Positions 7,208 to 13,427 of a stretch of DNA of 16,078 bases are shown here, one piece after another. The notes beneath the pieces are model-generated. The model did not search any database and was not told the DNA's origin. It was given only the letters and a program-made list of their open reading frames with translations. How positions within the stretch are numbered: the first letter of the stretch is position 1; each line of letters begins with the position of its first letter. The position numbers were made by a program, and so were the translations under genes. The stretch is from JAPLJQ01 sp037143735 (lineage in GTDB: Bacteria > Desulfobacterota > Syntrophia > Syntrophales > UBA2185), in assembly GCA_037143735.1 (NCBI GenBank), contig JBAWYD010000057.1, forward strand, positions 1 to 16,078, given 5' to 3'.

Positions 7208-7813
7208 ATGCGCTATACCATCTTCGATGTACCCGTATTGAGAAACGTTCTCCAGGCGTTTTCCATCATCATCTTGAGAATATTCGGATGGCGACGAGAA
7301 GGTCGGCTGCCCGATATCCCAAAATTCGTAATGATCGCCGCACCTCATACTTCGAACTGGGATTTTCCAATCGCACTGGCCATCATGTTTGCCTACAAGA
7401 TGAATCTGAACTGGCTGGGCAAGGACTCCCTTTTTCGCTGGCCATTCGGCGGTTTCTTCAAATGGCTGGGCGGCATACCCATCAACCGTTCAAAGACGGG
7501 CGATGTGGTGGCGCAATCAATCAAGGCCTTCAAAGACAAGGTAAAAATGGTGATGGTAATCGCTCCCGAGGGAACGCGGAAAAAAGCAGGATACTGGAAA
7601 ACGGGATTTTATCACATCGCCAATGGCGCCAACATCCCTATTGTCATGGGTTTTTTGGATTATGTTAGAAAAGTAGGCGGTATCGGTCCTTCACTCATGC
7701 CAACGGGAAACATTGATATCGACCTGAAATCGATTCAGGAATTCTATGCCAATATCACCGGTAAATTTCCTGAAAAATCCGTGTCCGCTATGATTGCTCC
7801 GCGGGACACATAA
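7208..7813 (+). CDS. PlsC-like lysophospholipid acyltransferase family protein
   Basis: This 201-aa protein has the acyltransferase signatures in order: HTSNWD (47-52, the HX4D catalytic pair His47/Asp52), a GGIPINRS block (about 88-95) and APEGTRKKAGYWKTGFYHIA (about 118-137), the EGTR acceptor-phosphate region. A hydrophobic stretch at about 10-27 suggests membrane association. The family transfers acyl groups to lysophosphatidate or other glycolipid acceptors in membrane lipid synthesis. The substrate cannot be told from sequence: the HTSNWD and EGTRK.....KTGFY variants differ from classical PlsC (NHxxxxD, PEGTRS). The gene lies 41 bp after trpA, with no obvious functional tie to tryptophan synthesis. 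Confidence 0.85.
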   Translation: MRYTIFDVPVLRNVLQAFSIIILRIFGWRREGRLPDIPKFVMIAAPHTSNWDFPIALAIMFAYKMNLNWLGKDSLFRWPFGGFFKWLGGIPINRSKTGDVVAQSIKAFKDKVKMVMVIAPEGTRKKAGYWKTGFYHIANGANIPIVMGFLDYVRKVGGIGPSLMPTGNIDIDLKSIQEFYANITGKFPEKSVSAMIAPRDT

Positions 7814-7826
7814 TCCATTATTAAAC

Positions 7827-7853
7827 TTGCTTTACTGATGAGAGCATTATAAT
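7827..7853 (+). promoter_or_regulatory. Probable promoter of the 19-residue-repeat protein gene
   Basis: A perfect -10 hexamer, TATAAT (7848-7853), lies in the 129-bp gap. The best -35 is TTGCTT (7827-7832), with a short 15-bp spacer. The predicted start point near 7859-7860 coincides with the first bases of the 7858-7882 hairpin. Confidence 0.4.
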
Positions 7854-7857
7854 AGAT

Positions 7858-7882
7858 ACAGCGCATTCGGATGATGCGCTGT
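7858..7882. other. Perfect 9-bp inverted repeat between the acyltransferase and repeat-protein genes
   Basis: ACAGCGCAT (7858-7866) pairs with ATGCGCTGT (7874-7882) around a 7-nt loop. No U-tract follows in either direction, so it is a poor intrinsic terminator. It lies directly after a TATAAT box, so on the + strand it would form a hairpin at the mRNA 5' end, of the sort that protects messages from 5' decay. It could also be an operator for a dimeric regulator. Confidence 0.5.
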
Positions 7883-7942
7883 TACAACATTTAATTAGTA
7901 TTATCAGGTGTATTCAGGTCAACATAAGGAAAGACCGTTAAG

Positions 7943-8758
7943 ATGTTATTCAACAACACTGATCCTAAAAAGATTGGTTTGAACCGTCCAAAAATCAAAG
8001 ATGGAACCTACCATGACTCTTATGCTTTCCGGGGCTGTCTTGAAGCGCGTATCAGCGGCGGCATTTTTACCGGCCAATACGTTTTTTACAGCGCTAAATC
8101 TCCGAAAATCAGCGGTGGAGAATTCAAATCCGACTTTTCCTTTTATGCCGCAGAAAATCCCCTGGTGTACGGCGGCATTTTTTCAGGCAAGATGTCTTTT
8201 TACGGTACCATATCCCCCGTTATCCACAATGGGAATTTTGATGGTAATTGGATTTTTTGCGAAAGTCAGGGAGCCCTGATAAAGGCTGGTCGTTTCTCAT
8301 GTTCCGGCGCCTTAAGTGAAGCTGTCAGGGCAAACGTCCATGGCGGCCTATTCAACGGTTCGGATTTTGGCATCACATCGCGGCAAATGGTTATTACCGG
8401 CGGAAACTTTACCGGGCCAGGGCTACTCAAATACAGTCAGAACGCCCTTGTACTTGGTGGCGAGATCAGCGGTACTGCATCCTTTGAACGGGCTCAAAAC
8501 ATCAGGGTGCTTCTTAACGACACCATCCCCGAGATATGCAATCCTTTAAGCGGAATCATTGCCGCAAAGAATATTGGTCGCATTGTCTTTGATAAAGAAA
8601 AACCTTCAGATGTCATTATCATTGCTGAAACAGTTGGTGAAGGCGCCCCCTATGCCGACCTCATAAATGTCGGCTGTATCCCGGGTTCACCGCTTGATAA
8701 AAATCAAGCCATAAATATCCTTCAAGATATGACCACCTTAATACATTCAAGATATTGA
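7943..8758 (+). CDS. Predicted beta-solenoid protein made of 19-residue repeats, function unknown
   Basis: I do not recognise the family. The 271-aa protein has no signal peptide or membrane segment. Residues 16-186 divide into nine consecutive 19-residue units without a single insertion or deletion, starting at 16, 35, 54, 73, 92, 111, 130, 149 and 168. The pattern is roughly P/A-x-I/V-x-G-G-x-F-x-G-x-x-x-F-x-x-x-x-x, for example at 54-68 PKISGGEFKSDFSFY and at 73-87 PLVYGGIFSGKMSFY. A degenerate tenth unit may follow at 187-205. Regularly spaced Gly-Gly and inward hydrophobic residues suggest a beta-solenoid with one coil per repeat. The C-terminal 65-85 residues are non-repetitive and could be a cap or a separate domain. 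A role as a scaffold or in binding is possible, but nothing in the sequence gives an activity. AAGGA (7926-7930) serves as ribosome binding site. Confidence 0.8.
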   Translation: MLFNNTDPKKIGLNRPKIKDGTYHDSYAFRGCLEARISGGIFTGQYVFYSAKSPKISGGEFKSDFSFYAAENPLVYGGIFSGKMSFYGTISPVIHNGNFDGNWIFCESQGALIKAGRFSCSGALSEAVRANVHGGLFNGSDFGITSRQMVITGGNFTGPGLLKYSQNALVLGGEISGTASFERAQNIRVLLNDTIPEICNPLSGIIAAKNIGRIVFDKEKPSDVIIIAETVGEGAPYADLINVGCIPGSPLDKNQAINILQDMTTLIHSRY

Positions 8759-8788
8759 AGAATATGGATTATTTATCATAACATATTC
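8755..8788 (+). promoter_or_regulatory. Possible promoter and inverted repeat before the M50 peptidase gene
   Basis: TTGAAG (8755-8760) and TAACAT (8779-8784) are spaced 18 bp apart, each matching 4 of 6 consensus bases. They overlap an inverted repeat, GAATATG (8760-8766) with CATATTC (8782-8788). The repeat could be an operator or the remains of a terminator for the gene ending at 8758. The 70-bp gap contains nothing else of note. Confidence 0.3.
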
Positions 8789-8828
8789 ATTTACGAAACC
8801 TCACGAATATCCACGAGACGAAACATAA

Positions 8829-9452
8829 ATGGGCCTTCTAAACCTTCTGATTAACGACCCTCTAACGTTCATCCTTCTTGCTATACCCCTTCTGTACTCC
8901 ATCATCATCCATGAACTGGCTCACGGCTGGGTGGCTTATCGGATGGGAGATTCGACGGCGAAGTGGCAGGGCAGGCTGAGCCTAAATCCTTTAAAACATC
9001 TCGATCCTGTCGGCACGCTCATGCTTTTTATTTTTGGGTTTGGCTGGGCAAAGCCGGTGCAGGTAAACTTCAATAACTTACATGACATACGAAAAGGGCT
9101 TATATTCGTTTCATCAGCGGGTATCGCAGCCAATATGATCCTGGCATTTCTGGCCTTCTTTACTTACCACATCCTTTCGCCGGCGCCTGGCAGTGTTCCG
9201 GCAACCTTTCTCTATTACCTGGCCCAGATCAATATTATTCTGGCGGCATTCAACCTGATTCCCATTCCACCTCTTGACGGTTCGAAAATTCTCATGGGAT
9301 TTTTACCGGAAAGGCTTCAGTATTCTCTTTCCCGTCTCGAACCTTACGGATTTTTCATCATCATCGGTCTGCTGTATTTTGGAGCGTTGAATCCGTTTAT
9401 TGATTTTTTCCGCTGGATTATTTTATCCATCATCAGTATTTTGTTGCCTTAA
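8829..9452 (+). CDS. Site-2-protease-type (M50) zinc membrane peptidase
   Basis: This 207-aa polytopic membrane protein belongs to the small M50 (S2P/SpoIVFB-like) group. HELAH (28-32) in the first transmembrane helix supplies His28, His32 and catalytic Glu29. The third zinc ligand is Asp150 in NLIPIPPLDG, in a later helix. Hydrophobic segments lie at about 12-30, 62-73, 93-116, 127-147 and 173-205. No PDZ domain is present, unlike RseP, so it is of the short PDZ-less type. Such enzymes cut transmembrane substrates within the membrane, often releasing regulators, but the substrate here is unknown. No strong Shine-Dalgarno precedes the ATG. Its stop codon overlaps the ribosome binding site of the cupin gene, so the two are likely co-expressed. 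Confidence 0.92.
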   Translation: MGLLNLLINDPLTFILLAIPLLYSIIIHELAHGWVAYRMGDSTAKWQGRLSLNPLKHLDPVGTLMLFIFGFGWAKPVQVNFNNLHDIRKGLIFVSSAGIAANMILAFLAFFTYHILSPAPGSVPATFLYYLAQINIILAAFNLIPIPPLDGSKILMGFLPERLQYSLSRLEPYGFFIIIGLLYFGALNPFIDFFRWIILSIISILLP

Positions 9453-9466
9453 GGAGGGGCGTTGCC

Positions 9467-9787
9467 ATGTCATTTATCAACCTGACTGACGTCAAAGAAA
9501 AGGAAATCATTCCCGGTTTTCGAGGAAAAATGCTTCATTCCGAACATATGACCTTTGTTTTATGGAATATCACATCGGGATCATCGTTACCTGAACATTC
9601 TCATTTCCATGAGCAGATAACAACGGTAATCAAAGGTACGTTTGAAATGACCGTCGATGGTGAAACGCAGATCATCGCGCCCGGCTCCGTTGTAATTATC
9701 CCTCCGAATGTAAAGCACAAGGGTAAATCGATGACCGATGCCCAGCTTATTGACGCATTTTATCCCGTCAGGGATGATTACAGATAA
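9467..9787 (+). CDS. Small cupin-domain protein
   Basis: This single-domain cupin has 106 aa. Motif 1 is PEHSHFHEQITTVIKGTFEM (42-61), where His44, His46, His48 and Glu49/Gln50 are candidate metal ligands. Motif 2 is PGSVVIIPPNVKH (72-84), ending with ligand His84. A very strong Shine-Dalgarno, AAGGAGG (9451-9457), overlaps the stop of the M50 gene, and the ATG is 14 bp after that stop. The fold covers dioxygenases, isomerases and sugar- or ligand-binding regulators, and the sequence does not say which. Co-expression with the M50 peptidase may be functional or incidental. Confidence 0.88.
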   Translation: MSFINLTDVKEKEIIPGFRGKMLHSEHMTFVLWNITSGSSLPEHSHFHEQITTVIKGTFEMTVDGETQIIAPGSVVIIPPNVKHKGKSMTDAQLIDAFYPVRDDYR

Positions 9788-9913
9788 AAGCAACCTTTTT
9801 CATGAAGACATGCCATAACGGTGAGGCAGAAATAGAATCCCTTCACCGCCGCCTTAACAGAATTAAATCGCGAATTGATTTTTAGATCGTTTTCATTTTT
9901 GAATCATTTGATA

Positions 9914-9942
9914 TTGACAAATCAAAAAAGAGTACATAGCTT
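9914..9942 (+). promoter_or_regulatory. Probable promoter of the sigma-region-4 protein gene
   Basis: A perfect TTGACA (9914-9919) lies upstream of TAGCTT (9937-9942) at a 17-bp spacing; the -10 matches 3 of 6. The start point would be near 9949, giving a leader of about 50 nt. The 200-bp gap after the cupin gene is AT-rich near this promoter. It also has an imperfect hairpin (CGGTGA 9819-9824 with TCACCG 9843-9848) without a U-tract. Confidence 0.45.
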
Positions 9943-9982
9943 ACATTTCCTGCAATGAAATATTTCCGAAATTCACGATCAA

Positions 9983-9988
9983 AAGGAG
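9983..9988 (+). promoter_or_regulatory. Ribosome binding site that favours a TTG start at 9998
   Basis: AAGGAG sits directly against an in-frame ATG (9989), leaving no spacing, which should prevent efficient use of that ATG. The next in-frame start codon, TTG at 9998, is 9 nt downstream at normal spacing. I therefore place the gene start at 9998. Confidence 0.6.
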
Positions 9989-9997
9989 ATGCATTCA

Positions 9998-10282
9998 TTG
10001 ATCAATACATATAAGTGTAAAAAGAAGGGAATCCTGATTTCAGAAATATGTCAGGACACAACGTGTGAATGGCGTCTGAAAAATGAAACCTTTCTTAATT
10101 GCACGTGGGTAGCCTGCAATTACGGCCCTTTTACTCTCGAAGAGGTGGGCGAAATGATGGGGGTAACGAGGGAAAGAATACGACAGATAGAGGCCAAAGC
10201 TCTTAAAAAGCTTCAGCATAAAAAAAGGCGGGACCAGTTGAGGGATTTTGCAGCTCCGGACAATGAATGGGATGTCACATGA
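9998..10282 (+). CDS. Stand-alone sigma-70 region 4.2-like DNA-binding protein with cysteine-rich N-terminus
   Basis: This 94-aa protein (97 if started at the ATG 9989) has two parts. The C-terminal half (about 43-85) is nearly a copy of RpoD region 4.2: TLEEVGEMMGVTRERIRQIE, then AKALKKLQH, the helix-turn-helix that reads the TTGACA -35 element. No region 2 or 3 is present, so it is not a complete sigma factor. The N-terminal half has five Cys at 7, 18, 23, 35 and 40; four of them form CX4C-X11-CX4C, which suggests a bound metal, a cluster or a redox switch. It could compete with RpoD at -35 sites, bind the RNA polymerase beta flap, or act as an ordinary HTH repressor. None of these is shown. 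The gene has its own TTGACA promoter, so autoregulation is conceivable. Confidence 0.85.
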   Translation: MINTYKCKKKGILISEICQDTTCEWRLKNETFLNCTWVACNYGPFTLEEVGEMMGVTRERIRQIEAKALKKLQHKKRRDQLRDFAAPDNEWDVT

Positions 10283-10305
10283 CGATTTCTGTGTCCGGCT
10301 GACTC

Positions 10306-10590
10306 TCAGGCAGATGTGTTGATCGTATGTCTGATTTCTTTACCCGATTTAAAAACGGGTATCCTTCGCTCCGGGAGATAAACTGCTTCAGATGTTTTTG
10401 GATTTCTACCCGTTCTCGGGTTGCGGGTTTTTACCGTAAAGTTTCCGAATCCTCTGATGTCAATCCTTTCATCCTTCATCAACGCCCGGATTAATGCATC
10501 AAAAATTACATGGACGGCGTAAGATACATCCTTTAAGGGATAGTCCTTGACCTTTTCCTGCACTTTTCTGATAAGATCTTTTTTTGTCAT
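10306..10590 (-). CDS. ihfB: IHF beta-like HU-family DNA-bending protein
   Basis: This 94-aa protein is of the HU/IHF superfamily. The dimerisation helices occupy about residues 3-40. RGFGNF (46-51) and the DNA-intercalating arm NPRTGRNPKT (57-66, with Pro64) follow, then FKSGKEIR (80-87). The run ERIDIRGFGNF matches the IHF subunits more than HU, and the cmk-rpsA neighbourhood is where ihfB lies in other Proteobacteria, so I favour IHF beta. An HU homologue cannot be excluded. IHF needs an alpha partner, not present here. The start codon overlaps the sppA stop by 4 bp (ATGA), indicating translational coupling. The stop lies 23 bp from that of the convergent sigma-region-4 gene, with no terminator between. 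Confidence 0.85.
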   Translation of the reverse strand: MTKKDLIRKVQEKVKDYPLKDVSYAVHVIFDALIRALMKDERIDIRGFGNFTVKTRNPRTGRNPKTSEAVYLPERRIPVFKSGKEIRHTINTSA

Positions 10591-11510
10591 GACATGAATA
10601 TGTCTGAAGGGTTGATCAAAGGCATAAACAGATAATGAACGCCATTAAATAGCTGTTTTTTTCCAATCAATTTTCCCTCAATGGCATTCTTCATGTCCCC
10701 AAGGAGAAATTCCCACAACTTTGATCCCTTCTTTTTAGGATAAATAACCTCGGGTTTTCCCTGAATCCCAGTCATTTTTCCGACGAGATCAACGGAATAT
10801 CCCATATCGCCGATATCATCCACAAGGCCTAATTTTTTTGCCTGACGTCCCGAAAAGACCCTCCCATCTGCAATCTTTCTGAGAGCCTCCTTTGATATCT
10901 TACGGTCCCGGGCGACAACATCAAGGAATTGATCATATATGTCATCAACCAATTCCTGAATGAGTGTTTTTTCTTCCTCCGTCATTTCTCTCGAAGGGGA
11001 TCCAATGTCTTTGTATTTACCGCTTTTTATCGCTGATGTTTTCAGTCCGATCTTCTTTAACAGCTCTTCCGCATTTGCAAAATGCATTATGGCGGAAATG
11101 CTTCCAGTTATAGTACCTGGATTCGCCACTATCTTGTCTGCGGCACAGGCTATCAAGTATCCTCCCGATGCAGCGATAGAACCCATGGAAGCGACGACCC
11201 TCTTTTTTTTCTTCAACTGGACAACCGCCTCATATATTTCCTGCGATGGCGCAACACTTCCTCCGGGAGAATTGATTCTCACGATAACGGCTCTGATGGT
11301 TTCATCCTGTCCGAACTGGCTCAACTGTTCAACGATATCATTTGAGTCGCCGATAAATCCTTCTACGGTGACCACTCCAACCCGGTCTCGTATAGCAAAT
11401 GAAGACTTCTGTCCTGTTACAGAACTTATTCCGTAAACAACTAAAAATAATCCCGCGATTATAAGAAATAACAGACAAATTCCGAACAGGACTGGATGTT
11501 TTTTTCTCAT
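10587..11510 (-). CDS. sppA: Signal peptide peptidase SppA, short form
   Basis: This membrane-anchored serine protease degrades signal peptides left in the membrane after secretion. It is 307 aa, the single-domain short form rather than the roughly 600-aa tandem form of E. coli. An N-terminal transmembrane anchor spans about 7-30. The core holds INSPGG (80-84), the nucleophile Ser115 in ASGGY and the general base, probably Lys167 in SGKYKDIGSP. TGSI (135-138) lies in the conserved core. The start is 7 bp beyond the rpsA stop and the end overlaps the ihfB-like gene, so it is embedded in the cmk-rpsA-ihfB cluster and likely co-transcribed. A hydrophobic C-terminal stretch (about 290-300) is unremarkable. 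Confidence 0.92.
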   Translation of the reverse strand: MRKKHPVLFGICLLFLIIAGLFLVVYGISSVTGQKSSFAIRDRVGVVTVEGFIGDSNDIVEQLSQFGQDETIRAVIVRINSPGGSVAPSQEIYEAVVQLKKKKRVVASMGSIAASGGYLIACAADKIVANPGTITGSISAIMHFANAEELLKKIGLKTSAIKSGKYKDIGSPSREMTEEEKTLIQELVDDIYDQFLDVVARDRKISKEALRKIADGRVFSGRQAKKLGLVDDIGDMGYSVDLVGKMTGIQGKPEVIYPKKKGSKLWEFLLGDMKNAIEGKLIGKKQLFNGVHYLFMPLINPSDIFMS

Positions 11511-11517
11511 GGATGGA

Positions 11518-13293
11518 TCAGCTTTCTGAATCCATAATTTTTACATCGGCCATGACTTTGCCGAGATTGGAACCGATATTTTCCTTGTTGTTGATATACT
11601 GATTGACGGAATATCCATCATTTGCCGACTCGTAGTCTTTTATGCTCAACCTTATCTTTTTACTTTTAACATCGATACTTTTGACGACCGCTGACACAAT
11701 ATCTCCGACAGCATATAACTCAGAACAAGACTTTACTCTTTTCTGGCTTAATTCCGAGATATGAACGAGACCTTCAATACCTTCTTCGATTTCAACAAAA
11801 ATACCGAAATCAGTAACATTGGTTACTTTGCCCTTGATAATGGAACCCGGAATATATTTTGAACTAAGTTCGTCCCACGGGTTTTTTTCCACCTGTTTAA
11901 TGCCAAGAGAAAATTTCTCATTTTCGACATCCACATTTAAAACCATTGCCTCAATTTCCTGGCCCTTTTTATATAATTCCGATGGGTGTTTTATTGTATG
12001 TTTCCAGGATATGTCTGATATGTGAACCAAGCCATCAATGCCATCTTCGACACCCACGAAAAATCCAAAATTTGTGATGTTTCTGATAACGCCCCTTACC
12101 ACTGTTCCTTCGGGATATTTCTGTTTCAGAGTTTCCCACGGATTGGTTGTTGTCTGTTTGAACCCGAGGGATATCCGCTTTGTTTCAGGATTAACGTCGA
12201 GGACCATCACGTTGATGGTTTCGCCAACCGACATGACCTTTGAGGGATGCTTGATTTCTCTCGTCCAGAACATCTCAGAAACATGGACGAGACCTTCTAC
12301 GCCTGGTTCAAGTTCCACAAAAACCCCGTAATCGGTTAAATTCACGATTTTCCCTTCCGTGATGGAACCAACGGGATATTTCTCTGATATCTTTTCCCAG
12401 GGATTTTCAGTTAATTGCTTTATGCCCAGAGACACCCTCTCCTTCTCCCTGTCAAACGATAGAACCTTTACTTGTATTTTATCCCCCTTGGAAAAACTCT
12501 CTGATGGTCTTGTTATTCTTCCCCATGATATATCCGTTACATGAAGAAGACCATCTATTCCCCCCAAATCTATAAAAAGACCATAGTCCGTTATGTTCTT
12601 AATTGTCCCCTCTACAACATTACCTTCTTCCATGTCTTCGAGCGTCTTCTTGCGGATTGATTCTCTTTCTTTTTCAAGAATTGTTTTCCGTGATAACACT
12701 ACATTGCTTCTCTTTCGATCATATTTAAGGACATGAAACATCATACTTTGACCGACATACTTATCCAGATCTCTTATGGGTCGTATGTCGATCTGTGAAC
12801 CCGGCAAAAAAGCCATTACGCCAATATCCACAGAAAGACCGCCCTTAACCCGCTGTAATACCATTCCTTTTATCGGGATATTTTGCTCATATGCACTCTT
12901 TACATCATCCCAAACCTTTATTTTTGCGGCTTTATCTCTGGAAAGAACCAAATTGCCATCAGAATCTCTCTTGTCCACAAGGACTTCAATGTCATCCCCT
13001 ACATTGACAATGATGTCTCCATTATCATCTTTCAGTTCTCTTGCCGGAATATAACCTTCAGTCTTCCAGCCTACATCCACCATGATAACGTCGTTATTTA
13101 TCTGTACAACCTTACCGGTTACGATTTCGCCAAGCTGAACATTCTGCAAACTTTTCTCATAAAGTTCCTTGAAGCCAAGATCTTCCTCTTTTCCCGATGT
13201 TTTTTTACCTGATACATTTTCCTGTGAAGATTCTTGCGCTCCCTGTTCGCTGATTTCTTGATTTTCTAAAATTAAGTTATCTCCGTTAACCAT
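11518..13293 (-). CDS. rpsA: 30S ribosomal protein S1 (six S1 domains)
   Basis: S1 binds mRNA on the small ribosomal subunit and helps translation initiation. From the ATG at 13293 it is 591 aa with six S1 (OB-fold) domains at about 54-120, 137-202, 224-293, 309-379, 396-466 and 483-553. The last four carry the clear TDYGxFV...GxxGLxHxS signature and are separated by NPW linkers. The first two are divergent, as expected for the ribosome-binding domains. A low-complexity acidic and polar N-terminal extension (about 1-40) and a 35-residue tail flank them. The frame is open to an ATG at 13326, but AGGGGGT (13303-13309) is spaced 9 nt from 13293, so the shorter start is preferred. cmk lies 134 bp upstream. 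Confidence 0.95.
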   Translation of the reverse strand: MVNGDNLILENQEISEQGAQESSQENVSGKKTSGKEEDLGFKELYEKSLQNVQLGEIVTGKVVQINNDVIMVDVGWKTEGYIPARELKDDNGDIIVNVGDDIEVLVDKRDSDGNLVLSRDKAAKIKVWDDVKSAYEQNIPIKGMVLQRVKGGLSVDIGVMAFLPGSQIDIRPIRDLDKYVGQSMMFHVLKYDRKRSNVVLSRKTILEKERESIRKKTLEDMEEGNVVEGTIKNITDYGLFIDLGGIDGLLHVTDISWGRITRPSESFSKGDKIQVKVLSFDREKERVSLGIKQLTENPWEKISEKYPVGSITEGKIVNLTDYGVFVELEPGVEGLVHVSEMFWTREIKHPSKVMSVGETINVMVLDVNPETKRISLGFKQTTTNPWETLKQKYPEGTVVRGVIRNITNFGFFVGVEDGIDGLVHISDISWKHTIKHPSELYKKGQEIEAMVLNVDVENEKFSLGIKQVEKNPWDELSSKYIPGSIIKGKVTNVTDFGIFVEIEEGIEGLVHISELSQKRVKSCSELYAVGDIVSAVVKSIDVKSKKIRLSIKDYESANDGYSVNQYINNKENIGSNLGKVMADVKIMDSES

Positions 13294-13302
13294 TAAACAA
13301 AT

Positions 13303-13309
13303 ACCCCCT
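13303..13309 (-). promoter_or_regulatory. Ribosome binding site that sets the rpsA start
   Basis: On the - strand AGGGGGT is followed by 9 nt and ATG at 13293. The alternative upstream ATG (13326) would place this purine run inside the coding sequence, and it has no comparable site of its own. Confidence 0.65.
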
Positions 13310-13427
13310 GAATTTTTATAGACCATTTTTAAGTAGTATCAGGTAACACACTGATTTTGAAATATCAAGTTAATTCCACTTAAAGAAATCGTTGCAGTCT
13401 GAGCAATTTTTCTTGAAACCATTGAAT

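Noticed and set aside
7174..7668. 164-codon + strand frame overlapping the acyltransferase gene
   Set aside because: It is a frame-shifted shadow; the 7208 frame carries the acyltransferase motifs.
9819..9848. Imperfect hairpin after the cupin gene as a terminator
   Set aside because: It has six base pairs, a long loop and no U-tract, so evidence for termination is lacking.
10960..11436. 158-codon + strand frame opposite sppA
   Set aside because: The - strand frame has the SppA Ser and Lys motifs and a membrane anchor; the + frame is its shadow.
13294..13326. Upstream ATG (13326) as the rpsA start
   Set aside because: The only good Shine-Dalgarno lies between the two candidates and serves 13293.
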